From contig JBOHCT010000014.1 in the NCBI GenBank assembly GCA_050699055.1, positions 1 to 37,965 on the forward strand: a stretch of DNA of 37,965 bases. The letters are read 5' to 3'. Position numbers and translations under genes: made by a program. The number at the start of each line of letters is the position of its first letter. Position 1 is the first letter of the stretch. The notes under the pieces are model-generated. The model was not told where the DNA came from. It was given only the letters and a program-made list of their open reading frames with translations, and searched no databases. Shown in pieces: positions 23,813-33,236 of the stretch. Source of the stretch: JBOHCT01 sp050699055 (lineage in GTDB: Bacteria; Actinomycetota; Actinomycetes; Streptosporangiales; JBOHCT01).

Positions 23813-24613
23813 ATGCTCACCGTCGACGACCTGCACGTGGCCTATGGTGGAGCGGTTCGTGCCCTCAAAGGGGTTTCCCTCACCGTCCCCGACGGTGCGG
23901 CGGTGGCGCTGCTCGGTAGTAACGGCGCCGGGAAGACCACCCTACTCCGCACGATCTCCGGGACGCTCCGGCTACACCGGGCATCGGCGAGCCATGGTTC
24001 CGTCACCTGGAACGGCCGGTCCCTGCTGCGCAGAGACCCGGCGGCGATCGTCCGTTCCGGCATCGTCCAGGTCCCGGAGGGGCGCCGCGTCTTCACCCGG
24101 CTCACCGTGGAGGAGAACCTTCGCGCGGGCGCTTTGGCCTCCCCCGGTCGTGCCGCCCGAGCCAGGACGCACAGCCGCGTCGTGGAACTGTTTCCACTTC
24201 TCCAGGAGCGCCGGCGACAGCGCGCGGGCCTCCTCTCCGGCGGTGAGCAGCAGATGCTCGCCATCGGTCGAGCCCTCATGACCGACCCGAAGCTCCTCCT
24301 GCTCGACGAGCCGTCGCTGGGACTGGCGCCACGCATCGTCGAACAGATCGCTGACGTGATCCGAGAGATCAACCGCCAGGGCACATCAATCCTGCTCGTG
24401 GAGCAGAACGCATCGGTTGCGCTGGACGTCACCGACTCCGCCTCCGTTCTCGACGTGGGCAGGGTCTCCCTCTCCGGCCCGGCGGGAGAGCTCGCCCGCA
24501 CCGACGAGGTGCAGCGCCTCTACCTTGGCCACACGACCGGCGAGGAAAAGCGGACGGTCGCGGCCGCCGTGAAGCAGACGAAGACCGCGACCTTGTCGAG
24601 GTGGACAGGATGA
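23813..24613 (+). CDS. livF: LivF-like ABC ATPase (branched-chain amino acid type)
   Basis: ATPase of 266 residues. Walker A GSNGAGKT (35-42), signature LSGGEQQ (141-147), Walker B LLLLDEP (161-167), then SLGLAPRIVEQI, typical of LivF. A 30-residue extension at the C terminus is rich in Lys and Thr. GTAGGGGGAG precedes the ATG. It pairs with the LivG-like ATPase to drive the importer. In catabolic islands such HAAT-family importers often carry aromatic acids or amides rather than amino acids. Confidence 0.92.
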   Translation: MLTVDDLHVAYGGAVRALKGVSLTVPDGAAVALLGSNGAGKTTLLRTISGTLRLHRASASHGSVTWNGRSLLRRDPAAIVRSGIVQVPEGRRVFTRLTVEENLRAGALASPGRAARARTHSRVVELFPLLQERRRQRAGLLSGGEQQMLAIGRALMTDPKLLLLDEPSLGLAPRIVEQIADVIREINRQGTSILLVEQNASVALDVTDSASVLDVGRVSLSGPAGELARTDEVQRLYLGHTTGEEKRTVAAAVKQTKTATLSRWTG

Positions 24614-25506
24614 GCGACGTCCAGGTCCAGGCCGCGCCGGACATCCCCGAACTCGTCGTCGATGACGTCACGGTACGGTTCGCCGGCGTCACCGCCCTGG
24701 ACCACGTCTCCTTCCGAGTGGAGCCGGGCACGATCCACGCCGTCATCGGGCCTAACGGCGCAGGGAAGTCCACTTGCTTCAATGTGATCTGCGGCGTCTA
24801 CCGCGCCGAGGAAGGAGCAGTGCGCCTAGGCGACCGCCAGCTCTCCGGACTGCGACCGCACCGGGTGGCCGCGCTCGGCATTGGCCGCACCTTCCAGAAC
24901 ATAGCCCTCTCCCGCCGCCAGACCGTCCTCGAGAACCTCATGCTCGGCCGGCACCACATCACCAGGGCGGGCTTCGTCTCCACCGGACTGCGCCTTCCGG
25001 GCGCCCGCCGAGAGCGGCACCGGGCCGAGGCGCGTATTCGCGAGATCGCTGAGTTCCTCGAGCTCGGCGACAAGCTCCATCAGGACGGCGGGCTCCTGGC
25101 ATACGGCGACCAGAAGCGGGTCGAGATGGCTCGTGCCCTGGCCATGGAGCCCTCGGTGCTGCTGCTCGACGAGCCAGTCGCCGGCATGAGTGCGGACGAG
25201 ACGCGACGCATGGCCGTCGCGATCACGGCCGTACGCGAGGCGCTCGGCATTTCCATCCTGCTCGTCGAGCACGACATGGGACTGGTTATGAACATCTCGG
25301 AGCGTGTGACCGTTCTCGACTTCGGCCAACGCATCGCGGAAGGAAGGCCAGCAGAGGTCCAGCACAACGCCCACGTCATCCGTGCCTACCTGGGCTCCGC
25401 CGGCCAAGTCAGCGAGGCGGGAGAGCGTGCCCGCCGCGAGGCGCGGGCGTCTTCATCCCCCACGACCCACCCGCCCAGCGACCGCTTCCGGGAGGCAGAA
25501 CGATGA
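24610..25506 (+). CDS. livG: LivG-like ABC ATPase
   Basis: ATPase of 298 residues with Walker A GPNGAGKS (47-54) and Walker B VLLLDEPVAGMS. The signature reads LAYGDQKRVEMARAL (from 163), the LivG variant of LSGGQ. It ends with a family-typical HVIRAYLGS followed by a 30-residue hydrophilic tail. ATG at 24610 overlaps the livF stop (ATGA). Confidence 0.92.
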   Translation: MSDVQVQAAPDIPELVVDDVTVRFAGVTALDHVSFRVEPGTIHAVIGPNGAGKSTCFNVICGVYRAEEGAVRLGDRQLSGLRPHRVAALGIGRTFQNIALSRRQTVLENLMLGRHHITRAGFVSTGLRLPGARRERHRAEARIREIAEFLELGDKLHQDGGLLAYGDQKRVEMARALAMEPSVLLLDEPVAGMSADETRRMAVAITAVREALGISILLVEHDMGLVMNISERVTVLDFGQRIAEGRPAEVQHNAHVIRAYLGSAGQVSEAGERARREARASSSPTTHPPSDRFREAER

Positions 25507-26399
25507 CGAAGTTCGTCGAACTCCTGGTCGACGGGGTGTCACTCGGGTTCATCTACGCGCTCATCGCGCTCGGCTTCGCTGTGATCTTCAAAGGGACCGA
25601 GGTCGTGAACTTCGCGCACGGCTCGGTGCTGCTCGCAGGCGGTTACACCGTCGCCCGGCTCCAGGGGACATTCGGATTCGGACCCGCGTTCGCCGCGGGC
25701 ATCGTCGTCGCGGCGGTGCTCGCAGTTGTGATCGAACGGCTCCTCATCCGACCGTTGCACCGCCGCGGCGCCGCGCCGGACGCCATGGTCATCCTGACCA
25801 TCGGCGTCGACATCATGCTGCTGACCGATCTCACCCGGAGGATCGGCACCAACGTCTACGGCATCGGGGGGCCGTGGGGAAACAGCGTCGTCAGGGCGGG
25901 TGTCTTCATCCTGCCGGAGGCCCGGCTGTGGGCGATCATCGCCGCCCTCATCCTCATGGGCGCCTTCTTCGCCGTCTTCAAGTTCTCGGGGTGGGGGGTC
26001 GCCATGCGCGCCTCTGCCGAGGACGGCGAGGCCGCCGCGTTGATGGGAATCAAGCGGGGGCGGGTCGCGGCCCTGTCGTGGCTCATCGCGGGAGGCCTCG
26101 CCGCCGTGGCGGGTGTCTTCCTGACCTCCTTCCCGTCGCCGGGCCTGGACAACACCACCGGCCTGGCCGCGCTTAAGGCGTTTCCTGCCGCCATTCTTGG
26201 TGGGCTCGACTCGACCACCGGCGCGGTCGCCGGGGGGCTGGTGATCGGGCTCGCCGAAACATTCGCCTCAGGTTACGAGTCGCACATCATGTTCCTTGGC
26301 CGCGGCATCGGTTCGGTCATGCCTTGGATCGTCATGCTGCTCGTCCTGCTGATCCGCCCCTCCGGCCTCTTCGGCACCAAGGCGGCCACGCGTGTCTGA
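25503..26399 (+). CDS. livH: LivH-like ABC permease
   Basis: Permease of 298 residues: LVDGVSLGFIYALIALGFAV at the start, NFAHGSVLLAGGYTVARL (the conserved LivH block), RASAEDGEAAALMGI near the coupling loop, and AFPAAILGGLDSTTGAVAGG near the end. About eight hydrophobic segments. ATGA overlap with livG. Confidence 0.92.
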   Translation: MTKFVELLVDGVSLGFIYALIALGFAVIFKGTEVVNFAHGSVLLAGGYTVARLQGTFGFGPAFAAGIVVAAVLAVVIERLLIRPLHRRGAAPDAMVILTIGVDIMLLTDLTRRIGTNVYGIGGPWGNSVVRAGVFILPEARLWAIIAALILMGAFFAVFKFSGWGVAMRASAEDGEAAALMGIKRGRVAALSWLIAGGLAAVAGVFLTSFPSPGLDNTTGLAALKAFPAAILGGLDSTTGAVAGGLVIGLAETFASGYESHIMFLGRGIGSVMPWIVMLLVLLIRPSGLFGTKAATRV

Positions 26400-27576
26400 C
26401 CCGGCGACCGTGGTCAGGTCCGGCGCGCCGTGGCGCCCCCGGGTCCGGATCGGCACAGTGGCACGCATAGTGATTGTCATCATCCTGGCGATCATGCCGT
26501 TCTACCTGCACACCGCTCTCGAGCAGACCGGCCTGCTGGCGTTCTCCGCGGTCATCGCCGCGATAGGGCTGAACCTGCTGACCGGTACCACTGGCCAACT
26601 CTCTCTCGCGCACGCCTTCTTCGTCGCGGTCGGCGCCTACGGCTACGCCTACTTCGCGAACGAGCCGGCCGGACACGGCGAGGCTTCCGGGATGGGGTTG
26701 CCGCCGCTGCTCGCGCTGGTCCTCGCGGTCGTTCTCGCGGGGGTGCTCGGCCTCGTGTTCAGCCCGCTCTCCTCCCGGCTGCGCGGCATCTACCTCGGCA
26801 TCGCCTCACTGGCGCTGATCTTCATCGGCCAACACATCATGTTCGATGCCACCTCACTGACCGGCGGATTCAATGGCCGCGCCGTCGCGCCGTTCTCCCT
26901 CGGCGGGTTTTCCTTCACCAGCACCGAGCCCACCCTCTACGTGCTGAATGTCCCCTTCGGCCAATACGAACGGCTGTGGTACCTCGGTCTCGCCCTAGCC
27001 GTGCTGGCATACCTGTTCGCCAAGAACCTGCTGCGCGGCCGGCCCGGCCGAGCGATGCAGGCGATACGCGACGGCGAGGTCACCGCGGCGGTCATGGGCG
27101 TCAACGTACGGCGCTACAAGGCGGGCGCGTTCGTCGTGTCCTCGATGTACGCAGGGCTGGCCGGGGTGGTCTTCGCTCTCACCGTCAGCCACATCGTCCC
27201 GGCCTCTTTCGACTTCACCCTGACCATCGACTATCTCGCCGCCATCGTCATCGGCGGACTCGGCTCCGTTGGCGGCGCCGCCATGGGGGCCGCTTTCGTG
27301 GCCGCTTTGCCGCAGTTGCTGAACCAGTACAGTGGCGCCATCCCGTTCCTTGCCGCGCCCGGCTCCGGAGGAGTCGACGCGGGCTCCTTCGCCCGCTACA
27401 TCTACGGCGCCGCTATGATCCTCGTGCTCGTTTTCGAGCCCGAGGGACTTGCCGCCGCGGGACGCAGGCTCTCCGGGTGGCGGGCCGGAAAGACGGGTCG
27501 TCGCGCCCAGAGCCGTGCGGCGTCCAAGGCGGAGAGCCAGGAGACGCCGAGGACGTCCCCACACGCATCCCCATGA
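26392..27576 (+). CDS. livM: LivM-like ABC permease
   Basis: Permease of 394 residues from GTG 26392, overlapping livH by eight bases. LLTGTTGQLSLAHAFFVAVG is the hallmark LivM block; AIRDGEVTAAVMGVNVRRYK is the coupling loop; AAIVIGGLGSVGGAAMGAAF is the last conserved block. The C terminus has a basic, Ser/Thr-rich cytoplasmic tail of about 40 residues. Confidence 0.92.
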   Translation: MSDPATVVRSGAPWRPRVRIGTVARIVIVIILAIMPFYLHTALEQTGLLAFSAVIAAIGLNLLTGTTGQLSLAHAFFVAVGAYGYAYFANEPAGHGEASGMGLPPLLALVLAVVLAGVLGLVFSPLSSRLRGIYLGIASLALIFIGQHIMFDATSLTGGFNGRAVAPFSLGGFSFTSTEPTLYVLNVPFGQYERLWYLGLALAVLAYLFAKNLLRGRPGRAMQAIRDGEVTAAVMGVNVRRYKAGAFVVSSMYAGLAGVVFALTVSHIVPASFDFTLTIDYLAAIVIGGLGSVGGAAMGAAFVAALPQLLNQYSGAIPFLAAPGSGGVDAGSFARYIYGAAMILVLVFEPEGLAAAGRRLSGWRAGKTGRRAQSRAASKAESQETPRTSPHASP

Positions 27577-27603
27577 CTCGTCCCCTCACCTTGGGAGGCC
27601 TAC

Positions 27604-28872
27604 ATGAAACCACCGACAAGACGGCGATCCGCGGCGATCCTCATCGGGTTTGCTTTGACCGCCGCCGCATGCAGCACCAAGGCCGGCAGCGCCGGCGGGG
27701 AACAGGGCGGCGTGCAGACCGGCACTGGTGTCACAAACGACACCATCACCTTGGGCGCGCTGACCGATCTGCACGGTGAGTTCGCCGTCGCGGGCAAGGC
27801 CAGCATCGCCGGCAACCGGATTTACTGGAAGCAGCTCAACTCGCAAGGCGGCGTCTGCGGCCACAAGATCAAGTTGACGGTCAAAGACCATGGCTACAAC
27901 GTCCAGCAAGCGGTCACCCTCTACGCTCAGATCAAAGACAGCGTTCTGGGTCTGGAGCAGAGCCTCGGCTCGCCGACGACAACGGCGCTGCTCGACAGCA
28001 TCAAAACGGACAAGATGCTCACTATCCCCGCCTCCTGGGCCTCCACCGAGCTGAAGAACCCGTACATCATGATGGTCGGGGCCAGCTACGACATGGAAAT
28101 GGTCAACCTGGTCGACTACCTCGTGGACCACGGCAAGCTGCACAACGGCGATAAGGTCGGCTACATCTATCAGGAAGGAGAGTACGGAGAGAACGGGCTC
28201 CGCGGCGGGAAGTACGCCGCTCAGCAGAACAACATCACGGTCATCCCCGAGAAGATCAAGGGCAGCGACATAGACATGAGCGCCCAGGTCACCGACCTGA
28301 AGAACAAAGGCGCCAAGGCCATCCTGATGACCACCGGCCCCAAGCAGGTCGCCTCGGCCGCCGCGGTCGCCCAGTCACTCGGCTTCACCGTGCCGATCCT
28401 CACCAACAGCCCAGGCTGGGACCCGGGTCTGCTCAACACATCCGCCGCTTCGGCGCTGGAGAAGAACCTGCTTGTGGCGCAGTCCTGGCTCGGCCCCAAC
28501 GCCGACAACGCGACCGTGAAAAAGATCGTGCAGAAGGTGAAGAAGAGTTACCCCAACACCCCGCTACAAGCGCAAGTTGTTTGGGGCTACGGTGCCGCGC
28601 AGGCATACGCCAAGGTGTTGAAGAAGGCGTGCGCAAACAAGAACCTGACGCGTGACGGAGTCGCGAAGGCCTTCCGCTCGATCTCCCACCTAGAAACCGG
28701 TGGTCTCATCGCTCCTCTGGACTACACCCAGAAGGGCGCTCCGTCCGCGCGTTCGATCTACGTATTCCGGCCCGACAAGAACGCCACCGGCCGACTCAAG
28801 CGGCTGACAAAGAATTTCTACGAGGGCGCGGACGCGAAGACTTACGTGGCACCGGCCCAGAGCAGCGCCTGA
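27604..28872 (+). CDS. Branched-chain-type ABC substrate-binding lipoprotein
   Basis: Periplasmic-binding protein type (Peripla_BP_6), 422 residues, exported as a lipoprotein: RRRSAAILIGFALTAAACST with lipobox Cys23. The domain starts at DTITLGALTDLHGEFAVAGK; GYIYQEGEYGENGLRGGKYA and LKNKGAKAILMTTGPKQVAS are conserved blocks. GGGAGG lies about seven bases before the ATG. As the fifth gene of a complete transporter it sets ligand specificity, which cannot be read from sequence. Its codon use is slightly less GC-extreme (many AAG/AAC codons), as expected for a secreted binding protein. Confidence 0.92.
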   Translation: MKPPTRRRSAAILIGFALTAAACSTKAGSAGGEQGGVQTGTGVTNDTITLGALTDLHGEFAVAGKASIAGNRIYWKQLNSQGGVCGHKIKLTVKDHGYNVQQAVTLYAQIKDSVLGLEQSLGSPTTTALLDSIKTDKMLTIPASWASTELKNPYIMMVGASYDMEMVNLVDYLVDHGKLHNGDKVGYIYQEGEYGENGLRGGKYAAQQNNITVIPEKIKGSDIDMSAQVTDLKNKGAKAILMTTGPKQVASAAAVAQSLGFTVPILTNSPGWDPGLLNTSAASALEKNLLVAQSWLGPNADNATVKKIVQKVKKSYPNTPLQAQVVWGYGAAQAYAKVLKKACANKNLTRDGVAKAFRSISHLETGGLIAPLDYTQKGAPSARSIYVFRPDKNATGRLKRLTKNFYEGADAKTYVAPAQSSA

Positions 28873-28886
28873 CGACACCGGAACCG

Positions 28887-30074
28887 CTAGGCCGCATCCG
28901 ACCGTCGCCCCGGCTCACCGCGGGGTGCCCAACGGCTGCTCGCCGCGAGCCAGCCGGCCAGCGCGGCGGCGACCATGGCGGCGGCCGCGAGCGGGCCTCT
29001 GAGGCTGCCTCCGCCGGCCGCGGCGGTGACGATGACCGGCACGGCAAAGCCCGCGTACGCCCATGCGTAGAACGCTGAGCTCAGCGCGCCTCGCGTCCGC
29101 TGCGTCGCCAGTTGCTGCGCGAGGACAAGGCCGGCCGTGACCGTGAGCCCGGACCCGCAGCCAAGCAGCACCGCGGACCCAATGAGTGGGAACAGCGTGT
29201 TGCCGTGGCTCGCGACCGCGGCCACGGCGAACCCACCCGCCCCGCATACGGCACCCACCGGGGCGGCGAGAGAGCGCAGCTTGCCTGCGGCCGGTGTCAC
29301 CAGCGCCGCCGCGCCGAGCGTCACCCCCGCGATGACGCCCGTCTCGGCGATGCTGGGACCGCCGACCGGTAGCAGCAGCGGCAGCACCGCCGCGGCGGTC
29401 GAGGGAAAGCCGAAGACACAGACCGCGGTGGGCACGAGTACGAGCCAGAACGGACGCCGAGTGCCGTGGGGCATCGTGAAGTCGAGCAAGCGGCGGTCCG
29501 CAAGCGGTTTGGTGAGCACGTCGCCGACACCAAAGATGACCGCCAGGCCCACGGCCACGACGGCGACGTGGACCACGAACGGTAGCGTCGTCGGCGCTGG
29601 GCCGTACTGCCCGAGCATCCCCGACGCGATCGGGCCCAGGCAGAACCCGGCGTTCATCGCCAGCGAGGCGCGCCGCGCGGCGACGGGCGGGTCCCTGGTC
29701 AGATCCTGCAACCAGGCGCTGGCCACGCTGAAGACCACACCGGTCACGACACCTTGCAGGAACCTCGCCAGATAGAGCAGCGGGGCCAGGCCCGCCGCCG
29801 GTACGAAGACGAGCGAGGCCACCCCCGCGAGACCGACGGCAGGGACCGCGATCCGGCGCCGCCCCACCCGGTCGGAGGCCGGCCCGGCGAACAGCAGCCC
29901 GGGCAGCAGGCCGGCCGCGTACATGGCGAAGATGCTCGTGATCATCGTCGCCGAGAGGCCGAGCTGCCTTCGGTAGACCCCCAGCAGCGGGGTGAAGACG
30001 TTCGAACCGTAGGCGACGACGAACAGCGCCCCGCCGACCCGCCACGGAGCGAACCGCGGACTCACTGGCCTCAT
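28887..30074 (-). CDS. MFS transporter
   Basis: Major facilitator protein of 395 residues with about 12 hydrophobic segments. Landmarks: ALFVVAYGSNVFTPLLGVYR, the loop 2-3 motif GPASDRVGRRR, and LLGCGSGLTVTAGLVLAQQL in the C half. Small Ala/Gly/Val-rich helices are typical of actinomycete drug or metabolite exporters. It starts at an ATGA overlap with the enoyl-CoA hydratase gene and is convergent with the transporter operon, 14 bases apart. Export or uptake of a pathway compound is plausible. Confidence 0.88.
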   Translation of the reverse strand: MRPVSPRFAPWRVGGALFVVAYGSNVFTPLLGVYRRQLGLSATMITSIFAMYAAGLLPGLLFAGPASDRVGRRRIAVPAVGLAGVASLVFVPAAGLAPLLYLARFLQGVVTGVVFSVASAWLQDLTRDPPVAARRASLAMNAGFCLGPIASGMLGQYGPAPTTLPFVVHVAVVAVGLAVIFGVGDVLTKPLADRRLLDFTMPHGTRRPFWLVLVPTAVCVFGFPSTAAAVLPLLLPVGGPSIAETGVIAGVTLGAAALVTPAAGKLRSLAAPVGAVCGAGGFAVAAVASHGNTLFPLIGSAVLLGCGSGLTVTAGLVLAQQLATQRTRGALSSAFYAWAYAGFAVPVIVTAAAGGGSLRGPLAAAAMVAAALAGWLAASSRWAPRGEPGRRSDAA

Positions 30075-30823
30075 CGTCGCTGGCGTGCCCGATAGGCGGC
30101 GATCCGCTGCCGCGTTTCACCGTGGACGAACACGTTCGCGAACACCGCCACGCTGCGCTCAACGGCCTCCCGCAACCCCATGTTCTGCCAGCACTCGAAC
30201 AGGTCCTTCTGCGCCGCGAGCACCGTCCGAGTATGCCCACCCACGCGGGCGGCCAGACGGCCCGCCTCTTCCTCCAGCGACTCAGGCGATGTGACCTGGT
30301 TGAACACCCCCCCCGACCGCAAAGCGGCCACGTCGTAGAGGTCGCCGGTCAAGATCATCTCCTTGGCTTTGGCCAGCCCGACGTGCTGCTGGAGCAGCGC
30401 GGCGTCGATGACGGACGGAATCCCGAGCTTGATTTCCGGCAGACCGAACACAGCGTCCGTCGCTACCACCCTGAGGTCGCAGGCCAACGCCAGCTCGAAC
30501 GCACCGCCCAGGCAGTAGCCGCGTATGGCGGCGACGGTAGGGATCGGCGCGCGTCTCACCGCGCCGACGAATGCGGCCAACCTGCTCATCAGTGCTCGCG
30601 CCCGTTCTTGGTCAAGGTCGACGAGGCTGTCGAGGTGCATGCCGGAGGAGAAAGCCCGTCTCCCGGCCCCGGTCAGCACCAGGCACCTCGCTGTCCCCGC
30701 GGCCGCCCGGACAGCTTCCGTAGCCGCCGTGATGTCGTCGACCTTCAGCGCGTTCAGATCTCCTGGCCGGTTGAGGACAATCCAACGGACACCGTTCTCG
30801 TCCAGCACTTGTGGATCGGGCAT
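30071..30823 (-). CDS. Enoyl-CoA hydratase/isomerase (crotonase) family protein
   Basis: Crotonase-fold protein of 250 residues. Oxyanion-hole blocks are AFSSGMHLDSL and AAIRGYCLGGAFELALACDL; FGLPEIKLGIPSVIDAALLQ carries the usual catalytic Glu (in PEIKLG), and MILTGDLYDVAAL follows. A strong AGGAGGAGA site precedes the ATG. It is the first gene of a two-gene operon with the MFS transporter. Substrate unknown; a beta-oxidation-like or ring-derived enoyl-CoA is likely given the neighbours. Confidence 0.9.
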   Translation of the reverse strand: MPDPQVLDENGVRWIVLNRPGDLNALKVDDITAATEAVRAAAGTARCLVLTGAGRRAFSSGMHLDSLVDLDQERARALMSRLAAFVGAVRRAPIPTVAAIRGYCLGGAFELALACDLRVVATDAVFGLPEIKLGIPSVIDAALLQQHVGLAKAKEMILTGDLYDVAALRSGGVFNQVTSPESLEEEAGRLAARVGGHTRTVLAAQKDLFECWQNMGLREAVERSVAVFANVFVHGETRQRIAAYRARQRR

Positions 30824-30844
30824 GTCTCCTCCTCTACTAGCGGT

Positions 30845-30856
30845 GGGTAAATACCC
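30845..30856. promoter_or_regulatory. Short palindrome GGGTA-AA-TACCC in a divergent region
   Basis: A perfect 5-2-5 inverted repeat lies 22 bases upstream of the enoyl-CoA hydratase start and before the divergent SBP-like gene. It may be an operator. No regulator gene is adjacent, and 12 bases is short enough to be chance. Confidence 0.3.
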
Positions 30857-30968
30857 CTTCCACGCACAAAGGAATGGATCAACGTCGCCGGGACGCTGAA
30901 GTCGGCGGCCGCCACCGACGTTGAGTCATCTGCGAGTGACGTTCGATGAAGGCAGCTGGGTGGCCATC

Positions 30969-32039
30969 ATGACCGTTCTGGGGGCTGCGCTGGTGACCCC
31001 GCTGTCCGGCCCGCTCGGCGGGTTTGGGCGTGATGGGGCGGAGGCGTTGTCCTTGTGGGCGGACGAGGCGGCGCAGCTGCCTGCGCCGTACACTCGGGTC
31101 GAGCTGACCGTGTACGACGCCGAGCCGGATCCTGCCGGCGCGATGCGGACGGCGGCAGCCCGCGCGCCGCTCCTTGTCTTTGGACCGTACGGCAGTGGGC
31201 CGGCCCAGGTCGCGATCGGAGCCACAGACCGGCTGGTGTGGAACCACGGTGGCGCCGCGAGCACCCTGTGCTGGCCGCGTTACGCGAACGCGATCAACGT
31301 ACTCTCGCCGGCCTCGTCGTATCTGGTCGGCCCGCTGGAACTGGTGCGGGCTGTCGACCCCCGAGCACGGACCGCCGTCCTCGCCCACAGCAGCACCGGC
31401 TTTGCCAAGGATGTGGCCGCCGGAGCGAAATCGGCGGCGACGCGGCTCGGCTTCTCGGCACAAGTCACGTCCTTTGCCTCTGGCAGGGCCGAATCATCGG
31501 CGCGCGACCTGCCGGACGGCGACGTCCTGCTGGTCGTCGGTCGCTTCGCGGACGAGATCGCGGTTGGACGGACGTTGCTGTGTCGCCCCTGGCGGGCCGC
31601 TACCTTTGTTGGGGCGGGAGAGGAGGACGTGCTCGCCGCCCTCGGCGAGGCGCGGGAGGGCCTGCTGGGGCCGGCCCAGTGGATGCCGCAGACGGCCCCC
31701 GAGCCCGACGAGGGCCCCGACGCCGGCTGGTTCGTCTCCCGTTTCGAACACGGTGCGGGACGCCCACCCTCTTACCCCGCCGCCCAGGCCTTCGCCGCCG
31801 GTGTTCTCGCGGCCCGCGCGCTACGGGAAGCTGGCGCCGCCGACGACGCGGCGCTCCTGGCCGTCGCCAAGACCTTGTCGTGCACGACCTTGTACGGAGC
31901 GTTTCGCCTCGACCCGCACACCGGGCTGCAGGTCGGCCACCAGGTCGTCACCGTCCAGTGGCAGCACGGTCGGCGCCGCGTCGTATGGCCGGAGTCGCAG
32001 GCGCAGGTGATCTATCCACGAGCTTCGCAGGGACGGTAG
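30969..32039 (+). CDS. Soluble ABC substrate-binding-like protein
   Basis: Protein of 356 residues in the Peripla_BP_6 (LivK-like) family: VLGAALVTPLSGPLGGFGRD, RAPLLVFGPYGSGPAQVAIG, AVLAHSSTGFAKDVAAGAKS, PSYPAAQAFAAGVLAARALR and LSCTTLYGAFRLDPHTGLQV. No signal peptide or lipobox is seen from ATG 30969, nor from the in-frame TTG at 30921, so it should stay in the cytoplasm and act as a sensor rather than a transporter subunit. The start is uncertain because no good ribosome binding site is visible. The CofD-like gene follows nine bases later. Confidence 0.8.
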   Translation: MTVLGAALVTPLSGPLGGFGRDGAEALSLWADEAAQLPAPYTRVELTVYDAEPDPAGAMRTAAARAPLLVFGPYGSGPAQVAIGATDRLVWNHGGAASTLCWPRYANAINVLSPASSYLVGPLELVRAVDPRARTAVLAHSSTGFAKDVAAGAKSAATRLGFSAQVTSFASGRAESSARDLPDGDVLLVVGRFADEIAVGRTLLCRPWRAATFVGAGEEDVLAALGEAREGLLGPAQWMPQTAPEPDEGPDAGWFVSRFEHGAGRPPSYPAAQAFAAGVLAARALREAGAADDAALLAVAKTLSCTTLYGAFRLDPHTGLQVGHQVVTVQWQHGRRRVVWPESQAQVIYPRASQGR

Positions 32040-32048
32040 CGTGCCTGC

Positions 32049-33021
32049 GTGTTGACCGTGGTGTGCGGAGGGTACGGGGCGGCCCGGTTCCTTCCCGGAC
32101 TCGTCGCCGCGAACGACGACGAGCTGTGCTGCGTCGTGAACACCGGCGACGACCTCCGCTATCTCGGCATGCATGTGTCCCCCGACCTCGACAGCGTCTG
32201 CTACGCGCTCGCGGGCATGTTCGACGAGGAACGCGGCTGGGGAGTAGGGGGAGATACCTTCCGGTGCAATACCGCGCTCGCCCGCTACGGCGACGACTGG
32301 TTCCATATCGGCGACGCGGATCTCGCGCTTCACCTCAAACGGAGCGCGTTGCTGGCTGAAGGCCTGACGCTGACCGCGGCGACTGAAGTCCTCACCCAGG
32401 CATGGGGCCTGCCCGCCCGCGTCCTCCCGATGACGGACGGGAGAGTCCGGACCGTCCTTGACACCGACGCGGGGCTCCTCGGGCTCCAGGAGTACGTCGT
32501 CGCCCGCGCCGGGCAACCGGAAGTGCGCAGGGTGATGTACGAAGGAGCGCACAGCGCATCCCCCGCCGCCGGGGTCCTGCCCGCGCTGCGCGACGCCGAC
32601 GTCGTCCTCTTCGCCCCCCAGCAACCCGGTGAGCAGCATCGGACCGGTCCTCGCCCTCGAAGGGGTGCGCGACACCCTCGCGGCCCGTACGAAGCCCACC
32701 GTGGCGGTGACACCGGTCGTCCGCGGCCGGCCACCCGCCAGCCCGCCGGAGCGGCGACGCGCCACCGTACGGGCCAAGCTCATGGCAGCCCAGGGCCTAG
32801 CCCACCGCCCCCGTGCGGTCGCCGCTTGCTACGCGGGCCTCCTGGACGGGTTCGTGCTCGACATCAGTGACGCGTCCGAACACGCCGACATCACTCGACT
32901 GGGCGTAACCGTGCACGTCACGGACACGCTGGTCCCGCCCGCTGCCCGGCCAGCGCTCGCCAGGGAAGTGCTGGACCTCGCCCGCGGTCTCGCAGCCGGC
33001 CCCGCGGGGCGTCAGCCGTAG
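32049..33021 (+). pseudogene. CofD-like 2-phospho-L-lactate transferase, frameshifted at a C run
   Basis: Homologue of the F420 biosynthesis enzyme CofD/FbiA. Frame 1 (from GTG 32049) reads VVCGGYGAARFLPGLVAAND, VVNTGDDLRYLGMHVSPDLD and WFHIGDADLALHLKRSALL, ending DADVVLFAP. The other frame resumes SSIGPVLALEGVRDTLAART and SPPERRRATVRAKLMAAQGL to base 33021. The break is six Cs at 32614-32619; five would give the expected APSNPVSSIGP and a single frame of about 323 residues, normal for the family. A one-base homopolymer error or a true frameshift mutation are both possible. It is divergent from canonical FbiA at the N terminus, so it may be an accessory paralogue. Confidence 0.85.
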
Positions 33022-33236
33022 AAGGTCTCGGCAATCTCTGGAAGTACTGGAGGGACTCCTGCGGCGGGAGGGACAAGATCGGCGCAACAGGCAGACCGGA
33101 ATCGGCGGCCTCCCACACACGGTCGACCTTGCTCCGTGCAGCTCGGAGCGGTGCCGACCAGCTCGGGCCAACCCAGCGCTCATGTGCCTGGGCACGGGGC
33201 GTCGCAGGTGCGGTACCGACGCGAAGGTGGCCTCGG

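Noticed and set aside
23813..28872. Calling the liv-type importer a branched-chain amino acid transporter
   Set aside because: The family is clear, but in catabolic islands with IclR regulators these importers carry many other ligands, and the binding protein does not reveal specificity by eye.
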